DNA from: JBBRUG01 sp038247995
Lineage (GTDB): Bacteria; Chloroflexota; Chloroflexia; Chloroflexales; Chloroflexaceae
Length of the DNA: 9,730 nt
Assembly (NCBI GenBank): GCA_038247995.1
Contig: JBBRUG010000233.1
Location: forward strand, 1 to 9,730
Direction: 5' to 3'
The position numbers and the translations under genes are program-made. This document shows positions 1-6,395 of the stretch, one piece after another. Each line of letters opens with the position of its first letter. The first letter of the stretch is position 1. Under the pieces are notes generated by a model, which saw only the letters and a list, made by a program, of their open reading frames with translations, ran no database searches and was not told the DNA's origin.

Positions 1-32
1 CCGCAGATTCGGCGTCCTGATGCTGTCGGAAG

Positions 33-57
33 CCCCGCTCCCGCGCAGGGAGCGGGG
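33..57. repeat. Strong GC palindrome, REP-like hairpin
   Basis: A perfect 10-bp inverted repeat, CCCCGCTCCC and GGGAGCGGGG, encloses the five-base loop GCGCA. It is followed by a G-rich tail (GTTGGGGGTGCGGG). No T-run follows on either strand, so an ordinary intrinsic terminator is unlikely. The shape resembles REP-type intergenic palindromes of the 'CCCTCTCCC...GGGAGAGGG' kind. It could protect or end the transcript of a gene lying left of the window. Two weaker hairpins follow (arms 83-87/95-99 and 97-101/106-110), making the region upstream of the first gene highly structured. Confidence 0.6.
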
Positions 58-120
58 TTGGGGGTGCGGGCAACGGCAAAAACCCTCCACCTGAGAGGGG
101 CGCCCGCCCCGGTCATCCGT

Positions 121-126
121 TATAAT
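121..126 (+). promoter_or_regulatory. -10 box TATAAT, likely leaderless start
   Basis: This is a perfect TATAAT consensus with only eight bases between its end and the ATG at 135. Initiation normally falls six to eight bases downstream of the box, so the transcript would begin at or next to the ATG, giving a leaderless mRNA. That fits the absence of a Shine-Dalgarno sequence before 135. No -35 match is visible at the expected spacing, where the sequence is G/C only. Confidence 0.6.
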
Positions 127-134
127 CCGTCGAA

Positions 135-1751
135 ATGATCACGTCTGCACACACCCTATGCCGCCTTGATCGCGTGCTGGCGCTCTGGACGCTCTTCCTA
201 GCCGGAGCGCTCTTTGCGCTGTTCGCCCGGCACGGCTTCGACGATCCTTATATTACCTTTCGCTACGCGGCGAATCTCGCCGCCGGCAATGGCTTTGTCT
301 ATAATCCCGGCCTGCGTGTACTCAGCACCACAGCGCCGCTCTATGCGCTGCTCCTGACGCCCTTTGCCGCGCTCGGCCTGCCGTTGCCGCTGGTAAGTAT
401 GGCCATTGGCGCAATCAGCCACGCGCTGGGCGCACTGGCGCTCTACGCACTCGGGCGGCTGTGGGCGTCGCCGCTGGTGGGCATTGTGGCGGCGCTGATC
501 TACCCAACCTTTCCTCTGCTGGTAAGCGCGCTCGGCGGCGAGGCCGCCTTCGGCATCGCGCTGGTGCTCTGGGGCTTCGTCGCCGCCGTCGCCGGGCGCT
601 GGCGCTGGGTAGCCGTGCTGCTCGCTGCCGCCGTCGTCACCCGTGCCGATGCACTGGTTGCCGTGGTCTGCCTGGGGCTGTATGCACTCGTACAACAGAT
701 CGCGTCAACGCCGCCTGAACCGGCCAACTCTCGGCTTTCGGCGCTTGGCTCGGCGTTCCGCCGTATGCCCTGGGGCGCTGCACTGCTCGGCGCGATTCTG
801 TGTGCACCATGGTTTCTTTTTGCCTGGGCCTATTACGGCGCACCCACACCGGTTACTCTAGCCGCCAAACAGCGCCAGGCGCTCCTACCCGAAAGCCGCA
901 ACTTCGCCGAGGGCCTGAGCAACTATTGGGCGGGCATGTGGGCGCACCCAAGCTATCGCCTGATGCTGATCCTCGCGGTGATCGGCCTGGTCTATGCGCT
1001 CGTGCGTTACCGGCCATGGCTACTCGTGCTGGGCTGGAGCGGCGCGTATGGCCTGGCCTATAGCGCCCTGGGCGTGACGGCCTACTTCTGGTACTATGCC
1101 CCGCTCGTACCAGGGTTGGCTGTTGCAGTTGGGTTGGGCATGCAGGCTGGGTACGATCTGGTGGCATCAGGCAGTAAGGGCGGGGCACGATCTGCCCGTA
1201 CGGTGCAGGCGACTGGCGACAGGAACACGGTGACGACAGACCACAGGACACAGATCACAGAACGTGGTTTCCGTCTGTCGTCTGTCGTCTGTCGTCCGGT
1301 GTCTGCATTTGCCCTCACGATTGCCGCCCTACTCACCACCCTACTTCTCGCGGGGCAGATCTGGTCGCTGGGCGAACTACGCGCCACACCCGACGATCGG
1401 CTGGAGATTTACCGGGCGGCAGGCGAGTGGCTAGCGGCGAACACAGCGCCTGATGCCAGCGTGGGGGCGCTCGAGGTGGGCATCATCGGTTACTACGCCG
1501 AACGCCCGATGATCGACTTTGCCGGCCTGATCCAATCCGAAGTCGCAACCCAATTCGGCCCGCAATCCGGCTACGAGGCCACGGCCCGCTGGGCGATTGC
1601 GCAGTACCGCCCCAATTACCTGGTGCTACCCGATCACACCTTGCCGCTGGCGACGGTCGTGCCGGAAGCGAGCGAACGCTGCCATGAGGTGGCCGCCTTC
1701 ACCGCCAAACGCTACCCGGCGCCCCTGCGCATCTATGCATGCGTATGGTAG
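135..1751 (+). CDS. GT-C/ArnT-like polytopic membrane glycosyltransferase
   Basis: This is a 538-residue integral membrane protein. About eleven hydrophobic segments are visible (for example residues 14-31, 67-106, 112-130, 138-188, 213-232, 275-335 and 390-408), followed by a soluble tail from about 414. Just after the first segment lies FDDPYITFRYAANLAAGNGF, with the acidic pair D36-D37, then N57 and a TTAPLY motif. This is the usual start of GT39/ArnT-like GT-C enzymes, which use lipid-phosphate-linked sugars on the outer face of the membrane; the DD pair is the expected catalytic or metal site. Donor and acceptor cannot be read from sequence. Residues 359-391 are encoded by a seven-base repeat block and look like an inserted loop rich in Thr, Arg and Ser between membrane segments. 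The start is chosen because a TATAAT box precedes the ATG by eight bases. The stop codon TAG overlaps the next promoter. The family is fairly certain; the exact substrate is unknown. Confidence 0.85.
   Translation: MITSAHTLCRLDRVLALWTLFLAGALFALFARHGFDDPYITFRYAANLAAGNGFVYNPGLRVLSTTAPLYALLLTPFAALGLPLPLVSMAIGAISHALGALALYALGRLWASPLVGIVAALIYPTFPLLVSALGGEAAFGIALVLWGFVAAVAGRWRWVAVLLAAAVVTRADALVAVVCLGLYALVQQIASTPPEPANSRLSALGSAFRRMPWGAALLGAILCAPWFLFAWAYYGAPTPVTLAAKQRQALLPESRNFAEGLSNYWAGMWAHPSYRLMLILAVIGLVYALVRYRPWLLVLGWSGAYGLAYSALGVTAYFWYYAPLVPGLAVAVGLGMQAGYDLVASGSKGGARSARTVQATGDRNTVTTDHRTQITERGFRLSSVVCRPVSAFALTIAALLTTLLLAGQIWSLGELRATPDDRLEIYRAAGEWLAANTAPDASVGALEVGIIGYYAERPMIDFAGLIQSEVATQFGPQSGYEATARWAIAQYRPNYLVLPDHTLPLATVVPEASERCHEVAAFTAKRYPAPLRIYACVW
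1209..1306. repeat. Inverted block of degenerate seven-base repeats inside a gene
   Basis: Fourteen consecutive seven-base units can be read in one phase. On the left are units such as GCGACTG, GCGACAG, CAGACCA, CAGGACA, CAGATCA and CAGAACG. On the right are three exact copies of CGTCTGT (1272-1292), then CGTCCGG and TGTCTGC. The two sides are inverted: GACGACAGAC (1232-1241) matches GTCTGTCGTC (1273-1282), with imperfect pairing continuing outward to about 1225 and 1306. The block stays in frame and encodes about residues 359-391 of the membrane glycosyltransferase. It recalls the heptanucleotide STRR repeats of cyanobacteria, and also palindromic elements that insert in frame in Rickettsia genes. 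Confidence 0.75.
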
Positions 1752-1754
1752 AAT
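1746..1754 (+). promoter_or_regulatory. Extended -10 box overlapping upstream stop codon
   Basis: TGGTAGAAT is an extended -10 element: TG, one base, then TAGAAT, five of six matches to TATAAT. Its TAG is the stop codon of the membrane glycosyltransferase gene (1749-1751). Initiation would be near 1761, leaving a leader of about 118 bases ahead of the glycosidase gene at 1879. No convincing -35 box is seen. It is supported by the TATAAT boxes found before the other two likely transcription units in this window. Confidence 0.45.
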
Positions 1755-1767
1755 GCCGGAAGAGTGT

Positions 1768-1865
1768 ACAGGCGACAGGTTGACCAACAACGAAAGACCG
1801 AAGACCAAAGCCAGACACTCGCCCTTCGTCACCCGTCCTCATGCATCAAGCATCCATCCTCAGGC
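1768..1865. repeat. Intergenic block of degenerate seven-base repeats
   Basis: Fourteen seven-base units fit one phase here as well. They include ACAGGCG/ACAGGTT, GACCGAA/GACCAAA, CTTCGTC/ACCCGTC and ATCAAGC/ATCCATC. The left side is GAC-rich and the right side GTC- or ATC-rich, with partial inversion: GACCGAAG (1796-1803) against CTTCGTC (1824-1830). It shares the word CAGGCGAC with the block at 1209-1306. It fills nearly all of the gap before the glycosidase gene and would lie in that gene's 5' leader. No stop codon interrupts it in the frame of the downstream gene, so an ATG at 1753 could in principle add 42 residues. Confidence 0.6.
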
Positions 1866-1878
1866 ATTAATTCTACCC

Positions 1879-3858
1879 ATGAACGTATTTCGCACCCTCA
1901 CGCTCTGGTTCCTCCTGCTCGGCCTGATGGTCGGCGGGATGCCCAGCGCGGCAACCGCCCAACCCGGCGGTACCCAACCGATTTGCTTTTCGGACATCCC
2001 CGGCGTCGATGCGTGTATCGATAGCGCCTTTGCGGGTTATTGGCAGGGCAATGGCGGCTTGCCGGTGTTCGGCTATCCACTGGCCGGGATGGAAGAGTAC
2101 ACCCCGCCCGACGCCGGCGCACCGCTGACCGTACAGTGGTTAGAGCGCAACCGGCTGGAACTGCATCCGCAGAATCCGCCCGAATATCGGGTGCTCCTGG
2201 GCCGCATGGGCGCCGAGCGCCTGGCCCAACTCGGGCGCGATCCGTTTGCGGAGCCGCGCGACGCCGGCCCGCAGCTGGGCTGCCTTTGGTTTGAAACGAC
2301 CCGCCAGAATGTCTGCGATCAAGCGCCTGGCGTTGGCTTCAAGAGCTACTGGGAGACGAACGGCCTGCAAATTCCCGGCCTGGACAGCTATCAGCGCTCG
2401 CTGGCGCTCTTCGGCCTGCCGCTCACGGCAGCACAACCCGAACCCGGCCCCGACGGCGAACTGATCCTGACCCAGTGGTTCGAACGCGCCCGCTTCGAGT
2501 GGCACCCGAACAATCCCGACCCGTTCCGCGTCCTGCTGGGCCGCCTGGGGAGCGAAGTGCGCCCCGGTGCCGGCACGCAACCGCCGCCTGACGTGCGCGA
2601 CGGGCGCTCGATTATCGGCGTGGAGATCAATCGCTTTCAGGCTGTACGTGTAGCAGAACAGATGCGTGAGCTCAACCCAGATTGGGTGCGTTACAACGGC
2701 GTGCTTTGGTCCGAGATCGAGCCAACGCCCGGCGCACGGAATTGGGCAGCCCTGCGCCGGGTTGAGGCCGATCTCGCCGCAATTACTGCAACTGGCGCCA
2801 CGCCAATGCTGGTTATTCGCGGCACACCGACCTGGGCGCAACAAGTGCGCGGTAAGGAATGCGGCCCGATCGCGGCGCAACACTTGCCCGCCTTCGCAAC
2901 ATTTATGGGTGAACTGGTTACTCGCCTCAGTACGCCACCGTACAATGTTAAGTACTGGGAGTTCGGCAACGAACCCGACATCGATCCGGCACTAGTGGGT
3001 GGGAACGCGCCCTTCGGTTGCTGGGGCAACGCCGCTGATCGCACAGGCTATGGCGGCAGCGCTTACGCGGCGATGCTCCGCGCCGCTACGCCCGCTGTGA
3101 AAGCGGCCGACCCTGAGGCCCAGATCATCTTCGGCGGCCTGTTGCTCGACTGCGACCCAACCAACCAGAGCGACTGCATTGCCGGGCGTTTCCTCGATGG
3201 TGTGCTCGCCGCCGGCGGGGGCGAATACTTCGATATTTTGGCCTACCACGCGTATACCTACTGGACCGATCAGCGCGTCGATTTCGACCAGACCAATCCT
3301 AAATGGACGCCGCGCGGCGGAATGTTGCTGGGCAAGTTGCAGTTTATCCGCGAGAGGCTCGCCAATTATGGCTACAGCAAGCCGATCATGATGAATGAAG
3401 GCGGCCTGCTCTGTTATGCTTCAAGCCCAGTCTGCGCCCCAGGCGGGTTCCACGATGATCAGGCCAACTACGCGGTACGGATGTATACGCGCAGTTGGGC
3501 GGCCAATCTTGTCACGAGCGTCTGGTACACTCTAAATGGGCCTGGTTGGCAAGAGGGTGGTATGCTCGACGCACAACAGCAACCCCGCCCAGCCTTCACA
3601 GCAACTCGCTTCCTGCGCACCATGCTCGACGGCGCAACCTACAGCGGGCCATTAGGCAGCGGTAACCTTGAGGGTTACGCCTTCCAACGCGGCGATCGGC
3701 TTGTCCACATTTACTGGACGAACGATAGCAGCACGATACAACTCGATTTGCCATCCACAGTCCAAGCTGTCTACACAACGCAAGGCGCAGCGCTGCCCTT
3801 CACCACTGGGTTCAGCGTCGGGTTTGAGCCGATCATCGTCGAACTAGCCAACGAATAG
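1879..3858 (+). CDS. Secreted GH-A clan glycosidase with N-terminal repeat pair
   Basis: This is a 659-residue exported protein. Residues 1-27 form a signal peptide ending ATA before Q28. Two copies of a roughly 85-residue repeat follow, at about 34-118 and 133-226. Each has paired cysteines (C36/C46, C135/C146), an FxxYW or FKSYW stretch, and an ending like FERARFEWHP then VLLGRLG; I recall this repeat from secreted Chloroflexota proteins. From about 244 to 580 there is a TIM-barrel glycosidase of clan GH-A, nearest to GH39/GH5-like proteins. E365 in WEFGNEPD is the expected acid/base and E507 in MMNEGG the expected nucleophile, so activity is plausible. Conserved cysteines C328, C381, C512 and C519 suggest an extracytoplasmic fold. 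A small beta domain ends the protein. The ATG at 1879 is chosen because it directly precedes the signal peptide; an in-frame ATG at 1753 lies within the predicted promoter and would bury it. There is no clear ribosome-binding site. The substrate is unknown. A paralogue follows after 13 bases. Confidence 0.8.
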   Translation: MNVFRTLTLWFLLLGLMVGGMPSAATAQPGGTQPICFSDIPGVDACIDSAFAGYWQGNGGLPVFGYPLAGMEEYTPPDAGAPLTVQWLERNRLELHPQNPPEYRVLLGRMGAERLAQLGRDPFAEPRDAGPQLGCLWFETTRQNVCDQAPGVGFKSYWETNGLQIPGLDSYQRSLALFGLPLTAAQPEPGPDGELILTQWFERARFEWHPNNPDPFRVLLGRLGSEVRPGAGTQPPPDVRDGRSIIGVEINRFQAVRVAEQMRELNPDWVRYNGVLWSEIEPTPGARNWAALRRVEADLAAITATGATPMLVIRGTPTWAQQVRGKECGPIAAQHLPAFATFMGELVTRLSTPPYNVKYWEFGNEPDIDPALVGGNAPFGCWGNAADRTGYGGSAYAAMLRAATPAVKAADPEAQIIFGGLLLDCDPTNQSDCIAGRFLDGVLAAGGGEYFDILAYHAYTYWTDQRVDFDQTNPKWTPRGGMLLGKLQFIRERLANYGYSKPIMMNEGGLLCYASSPVCAPGGFHDDQANYAVRMYTRSWAANLVTSVWYTLNGPGWQEGGMLDAQQQPRPAFTATRFLRTMLDGATYSGPLGSGNLEGYAFQRGDRLVHIYWTNDSSTIQLDLPSTVQAVYTTQGAALPFTTGFSVGFEPIIVELANE

Positions 3859-3871
3859 CCTAACGAATGGC

Positions 3872-5266
3872 ATGACAAATCTTCACCGCAGCGCATTTCT
3901 TCTAGTCATTACCCTGTGTATCTTGCTCGCGTCGTTGCCGGCACAAGCTCAATCGCCGGAACAGGCTCCGAACCAGATCCACCTGCCGTTAGTGGCGGCG
4001 AACCCGACGCCTGGCGTGTTCGGCTTTGAAACAACCCGGCTCAGCGAACAACGTGGCATCGATCTGTCGTTGGCCGTCGGCACTGGCATCAGTTGGATGC
4101 GCCGCAACGGCCTACTCTGGCGCGATGTGCAGCCGGAACGAGGTGCTGCCCTGCGCTGGGACAGCAACGCCGTAAAATATTTGGAAGACGATCTACGCAG
4201 TGCGACACAGAATCGGATCAATGTTATTCTGGTGATCCGCGGCAGTCCACGCTGGGCGGTAGCTCCGTACAGTTCCGATTGTGCCCCGATCAATCCGCAG
4301 TATTACAACGACTACGCAGCGTTTCTTACGGCTATCGTTGAGCGCTACAGCAAACCGCCGTTCAACGTACGCTATTTTGAGATCGGCAACGAACCCGACG
4401 CCTACGTCTTCCCCAACGATGCGCCGTATGGCTGTTGGGGCATCGAGGGCGACCCCTACTTCGGCGGGCGCGCCTACGGCAACATGCTGAAAACTGTCGC
4501 CCCGGCAATGCGCAAAGCCAACCCGCAGATCAAGATCCTGAACGGCGGCTTGCTGCTCTACCGACCGTATGACCCGAATGACCCGACGACAATCCCCGGT
4601 CGCTTCTTTGAAGGGATGCTGCAGAGCGGTGCCGGTACGAGCTTTGATATTGTCTCGTTCCATGCCTACAGCTACTATGCCCCAGGAACGAAGGAACCGC
4701 TCGGCCCGTCGACCGACTGGAGGATTAACTATCTGCGCGATCTGCTCAAGCGCTATAAGCTGCCTGCCAAACCGCTGGCTCGCACCGAGTCGGCACTCCT
4801 CTGTGTCGAAGCTACACCCGATTGTCGTTGGGCCCAGGCCGACTATATAGGACGCCTCTTTGTGCGCAGCATGCGCGATGGATTACTCGCGAATATCTGG
4901 TACAAATACGATCGCGACTCGTATCATAATACTGCGCTGGTCGATCCTAGTACTGGCGGTGTGCCCCGCGTTACCTATTTTGCGTATCGCAATGCGGCCC
5001 AACTGCTCACCGGCGCAACCTACATCGGGCGGGTAGCGAATGTCCCGGCGCAAGTCGAGATCTACCGTTTCGAACGCGACAATGAATTGATCGACATTTT
5101 CTGGACCGACAACGCGCAGCAGGTGCCCTTCACGCTGAGCGTAAGCGGGCAATCAAAAATAGCCTGCTTGGATCGAGATGGTGGGGCGCTGGCATGTACC
5201 GTGCAAAATGGTCGCCTCACGTTGTACGCTGAACGAAGCCCGGCCTATGTAGTAACGTATCGGTAA
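3872..5266 (+). CDS. Secreted GH-A clan glycosidase, paralogue of upstream gene
   Basis: This is a 464-residue exported protein with a signal peptide ending AQA before Q27, then a short linker containing IHLPLV. The barrel domain at about 48-385 aligns with the barrel of the preceding protein along its length. Shared blocks include RRNGLLW versus RYNGVLW, LVIRGSPRWA versus LVIRGTPTWA, IGNEPD versus FGNEPD, YGCWG versus FGCWG and FHAYSYY versus YHAYTYW. Catalytic residues would be E174 (NEP, acid/base) and E306 (ARTESA, nucleophile). Cysteines C137, C188, C311 and C318 match C328, C381, C512 and C519 of the neighbour. It lacks the two N-terminal repeats, so it is a shorter tandem paralogue. 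The C-terminal 80 residues form a small beta domain as in the neighbour (FERDNELIDIFWTDN versus FQRGDRLVHIYWTND). There is no Shine-Dalgarno sequence. The gap to the upstream stop is 13 bases and the stop codon overlaps the next ATG, so these genes are probably co-transcribed. Family level is confident; specificity is not. Confidence 0.82.
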   Translation: MTNLHRSAFLLVITLCILLASLPAQAQSPEQAPNQIHLPLVAANPTPGVFGFETTRLSEQRGIDLSLAVGTGISWMRRNGLLWRDVQPERGAALRWDSNAVKYLEDDLRSATQNRINVILVIRGSPRWAVAPYSSDCAPINPQYYNDYAAFLTAIVERYSKPPFNVRYFEIGNEPDAYVFPNDAPYGCWGIEGDPYFGGRAYGNMLKTVAPAMRKANPQIKILNGGLLLYRPYDPNDPTTIPGRFFEGMLQSGAGTSFDIVSFHAYSYYAPGTKEPLGPSTDWRINYLRDLLKRYKLPAKPLARTESALLCVEATPDCRWAQADYIGRLFVRSMRDGLLANIWYKYDRDSYHNTALVDPSTGGVPRVTYFAYRNAAQLLTGATYIGRVANVPAQVEIYRFERDNELIDIFWTDNAQQVPFTLSVSGQSKIACLDRDGGALACTVQNGRLTLYAERSPAYVVTYR

Positions 5267-6306
5267 TGAGCGACCAGCGGCTTTCGCAAAACACCGAACC
5301 CGCTAGAACAGCAATGCCATCTGGGCGGCGCTTGATCATGCGCAGCGGAGTACTCCTTGCTGGCATGGGGTTGATTGGCGCCCTTCTGTTTCTGCTATTG
5401 CCCTGGTTTCAGCTCAGTCGCGGCGGGCGAAGCCTCGCTGCAGGCAATGCAGAACAGGCTGCCGTATTTCTCCTTCAGGCCGTCGAACGCCTGCCCGAAT
5501 CGGCCTTCGCATGGCGCCGACTGGCCCAGGCCGAACTGATGCGCGGCGATCCGGCTGCAGTTGTTGTTGCGCTGGAACAAGCCTACGCCCTTACCCCCAC
5601 CGACCCACTGGTGTTGCACGAATTAGCCCTGGCCCACGAGGCCGCCGGCGATTACACCGCCGCCGATGCACAGTGGCAAGCGCTCGGCATCGATCCCGAC
5701 AAAAAGGCCGTGTACGGCAGCGCCGCCTTCAGCAGCAAACAGTATGCCGCCGCCGTACCCTGGTTTGTACGCACATTGCGCACCGGCGGCGCCCTGGATC
5801 CGGTGCAGCAGTTTCAGTTCGGCGTCGCTGCCGTACTGACCAACGCCGCTGAGGCGGTGCCCTTAGCCGGCCCGTATACGCCTCAGGTCGAACCGGCCGG
5901 GCGTGTCCCCGGCGCGCAGTTGCGCTGGATCACCGCCCACCCGCGCTACAGTGTCGCTTCCGGCGCCTTTCTCACTCAGGAGGCCGGAAGCGGCGCCGGC
6001 GTGCTCTTCTGGAACGGCGCCGCCGTCGTGGTGCTCGACAATACCCACACCGGGCGCGCCTTCCTGCGCATTCGCGCCCGGCATAGCCGGCCGGCCCCCA
6101 TTCGCCTGGCTGTGGAGCTCCAGGGTCGCCGCATCGGCGGGTTCGACCTCGATCGCGGCACGGCGCAAAGTCTCAGCCACACCCTCCTCGTCGATACAAC
6201 AGCCGGCCCGCAGGCCGTGGTAATCACCTTCCTCAACGACGGCGCCGTCGATGGAGTCGACCGCAACGCCGTGATCGAATGGGTCGAACTCATCCCCGCG
6301 AACTGA
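5266..6306 (+). CDS. Membrane-anchored TPR protein with CBM-like C-terminus
   Basis: This is a 346-residue protein. A positively charged N-terminus (RRLIMR, 21-26) precedes one hydrophobic segment at about 28-48, with no obvious cleavage site, suggesting an anchor with the remainder outside the membrane. Residues of about 55-172 show TPR-type helical repeats, for example GNAEQAAVFLLQAV, GDPAAVVVALEQAYALTP and GDYTAADAQWQALGIDP. From about 225 to the end the sequence is beta-rich and finishes with FLNDGAVDGVDRNAVIEWVEL. The FxND...DRN...V pattern (N324, D325, D332-R333-N334) resembles the calcium and sugar site of CBM36/CBM60 xylan-binding modules. It may therefore hold glycan near an assembly or hydrolysis complex. 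The CBM call rests on this short pattern and is tentative. The start is the ATG within TAATG, overlapping the previous stop by one base, which indicates translational coupling; inner ATGs at codons 17 and 25 are possible. No function is known for close relatives that I can name. Confidence 0.7.
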   Translation: MSDQRLSQNTEPARTAMPSGRRLIMRSGVLLAGMGLIGALLFLLLPWFQLSRGGRSLAAGNAEQAAVFLLQAVERLPESAFAWRRLAQAELMRGDPAAVVVALEQAYALTPTDPLVLHELALAHEAAGDYTAADAQWQALGIDPDKKAVYGSAAFSSKQYAAAVPWFVRTLRTGGALDPVQQFQFGVAAVLTNAAEAVPLAGPYTPQVEPAGRVPGAQLRWITAHPRYSVASGAFLTQEAGSGAGVLFWNGAAVVVLDNTHTGRAFLRIRARHSRPAPIRLAVELQGRRIGGFDLDRGTAQSLSHTLLVDTTAGPQAVVITFLNDGAVDGVDRNAVIEWVELIPAN

Positions 6307-6322
6307 ACCGCGCAGAATTGTG

Positions 6323-6331
6323 TGCTATAAT
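6323..6331 (+). promoter_or_regulatory. Extended -10 promoter of the nonulosonate operon
   Basis: TGCTATAAT is a perfect TATAAT preceded by the extended TG and one base. Initiation is expected near 6338, giving a leader of about 65 bases before pseB. At the usual spacing the -35 position reads CTGAAC (6303-6308), a weak match overlapping the stop codon of the TPR gene. The box marks the start of a separate transcription unit for pseB onward. Confidence 0.65.
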
Positions 6332-6335
6332 CGCC

Positions 6336-6347
6336 CCGCTATAGCGG
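6336..6347. promoter_or_regulatory. Perfect 12-bp palindrome at the expected start site
   Basis: CCGCTATAGCGG is a perfect twofold palindrome centred close to the predicted transcription start, ten bases or so after the -10 box. Its place suits a repressor operator, or a short hairpin at the 5' end of the mRNA that could affect decay. It is short and single-copy here, so regulatory function is only a proposal. Confidence 0.35.
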
Positions 6348-6362
6348 CCTGCCGCTTAGATT

Positions 6363-6386
6363 GTTAGGGTGCGTTTTACCCGTAAC
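6363..6386 (+). promoter_or_regulatory. Leader hairpin just upstream of the pseB ribosome-binding site
   Basis: GTTAGGGT (6363-6370) pairs with ACCCGTAAC (6378-6386), giving eight base pairs with one bulged G at 6382 and a seven-base loop, GCGTTTT. It ends three bases before the Shine-Dalgarno sequence. It could shape access of ribosomes to pseB. It is too simple to be identified as a known riboswitch class. Confidence 0.4.
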
Positions 6387-6389
6387 GAT

Positions 6390-6395
6390 AGGAGA
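6390..6395 (+). promoter_or_regulatory. Shine-Dalgarno site fixing the pseB start
   Basis: AGGAGA lies seven bases before the ATG at 6403. This decides that start over the TTG at 6361, which opens the same frame 14 codons earlier but has no ribosome-binding site and whose leading residues do not fit the family N-terminus. Confidence 0.75.

Noticed and set aside
1..20. The end of an upstream gene, a frame closing at the TGA at 18-20
   Set aside because: Six codons are not enough to support a coding call.
33..57. The GC hairpin as an intrinsic terminator
   Set aside because: No T-run follows the stem on either strand; the next bases are TTGGGGG on the + strand.
1209..1306. The short repeats as a CRISPR array
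   Set aside because: The units are seven bases with no spacers, and they are inverted between arms.
1597..1878. A longer start for the first glycosidase, extending into the glycosyltransferase gene
   Set aside because: It would overlap the upstream gene by 155 bases and bury a clear signal peptide that begins at the ATG at 1879.
2140..2883. A 247-codon open frame on the minus strand within the first glycosidase gene
   Set aside because: It is antisense to the repeat pair and the start of the barrel, and has no recognisable domain.
6363..6395. A known riboswitch before pseB
   Set aside because: Only one small bulged hairpin is present in a leader of about 65 bases, with no aptamer consensus that I recognise.
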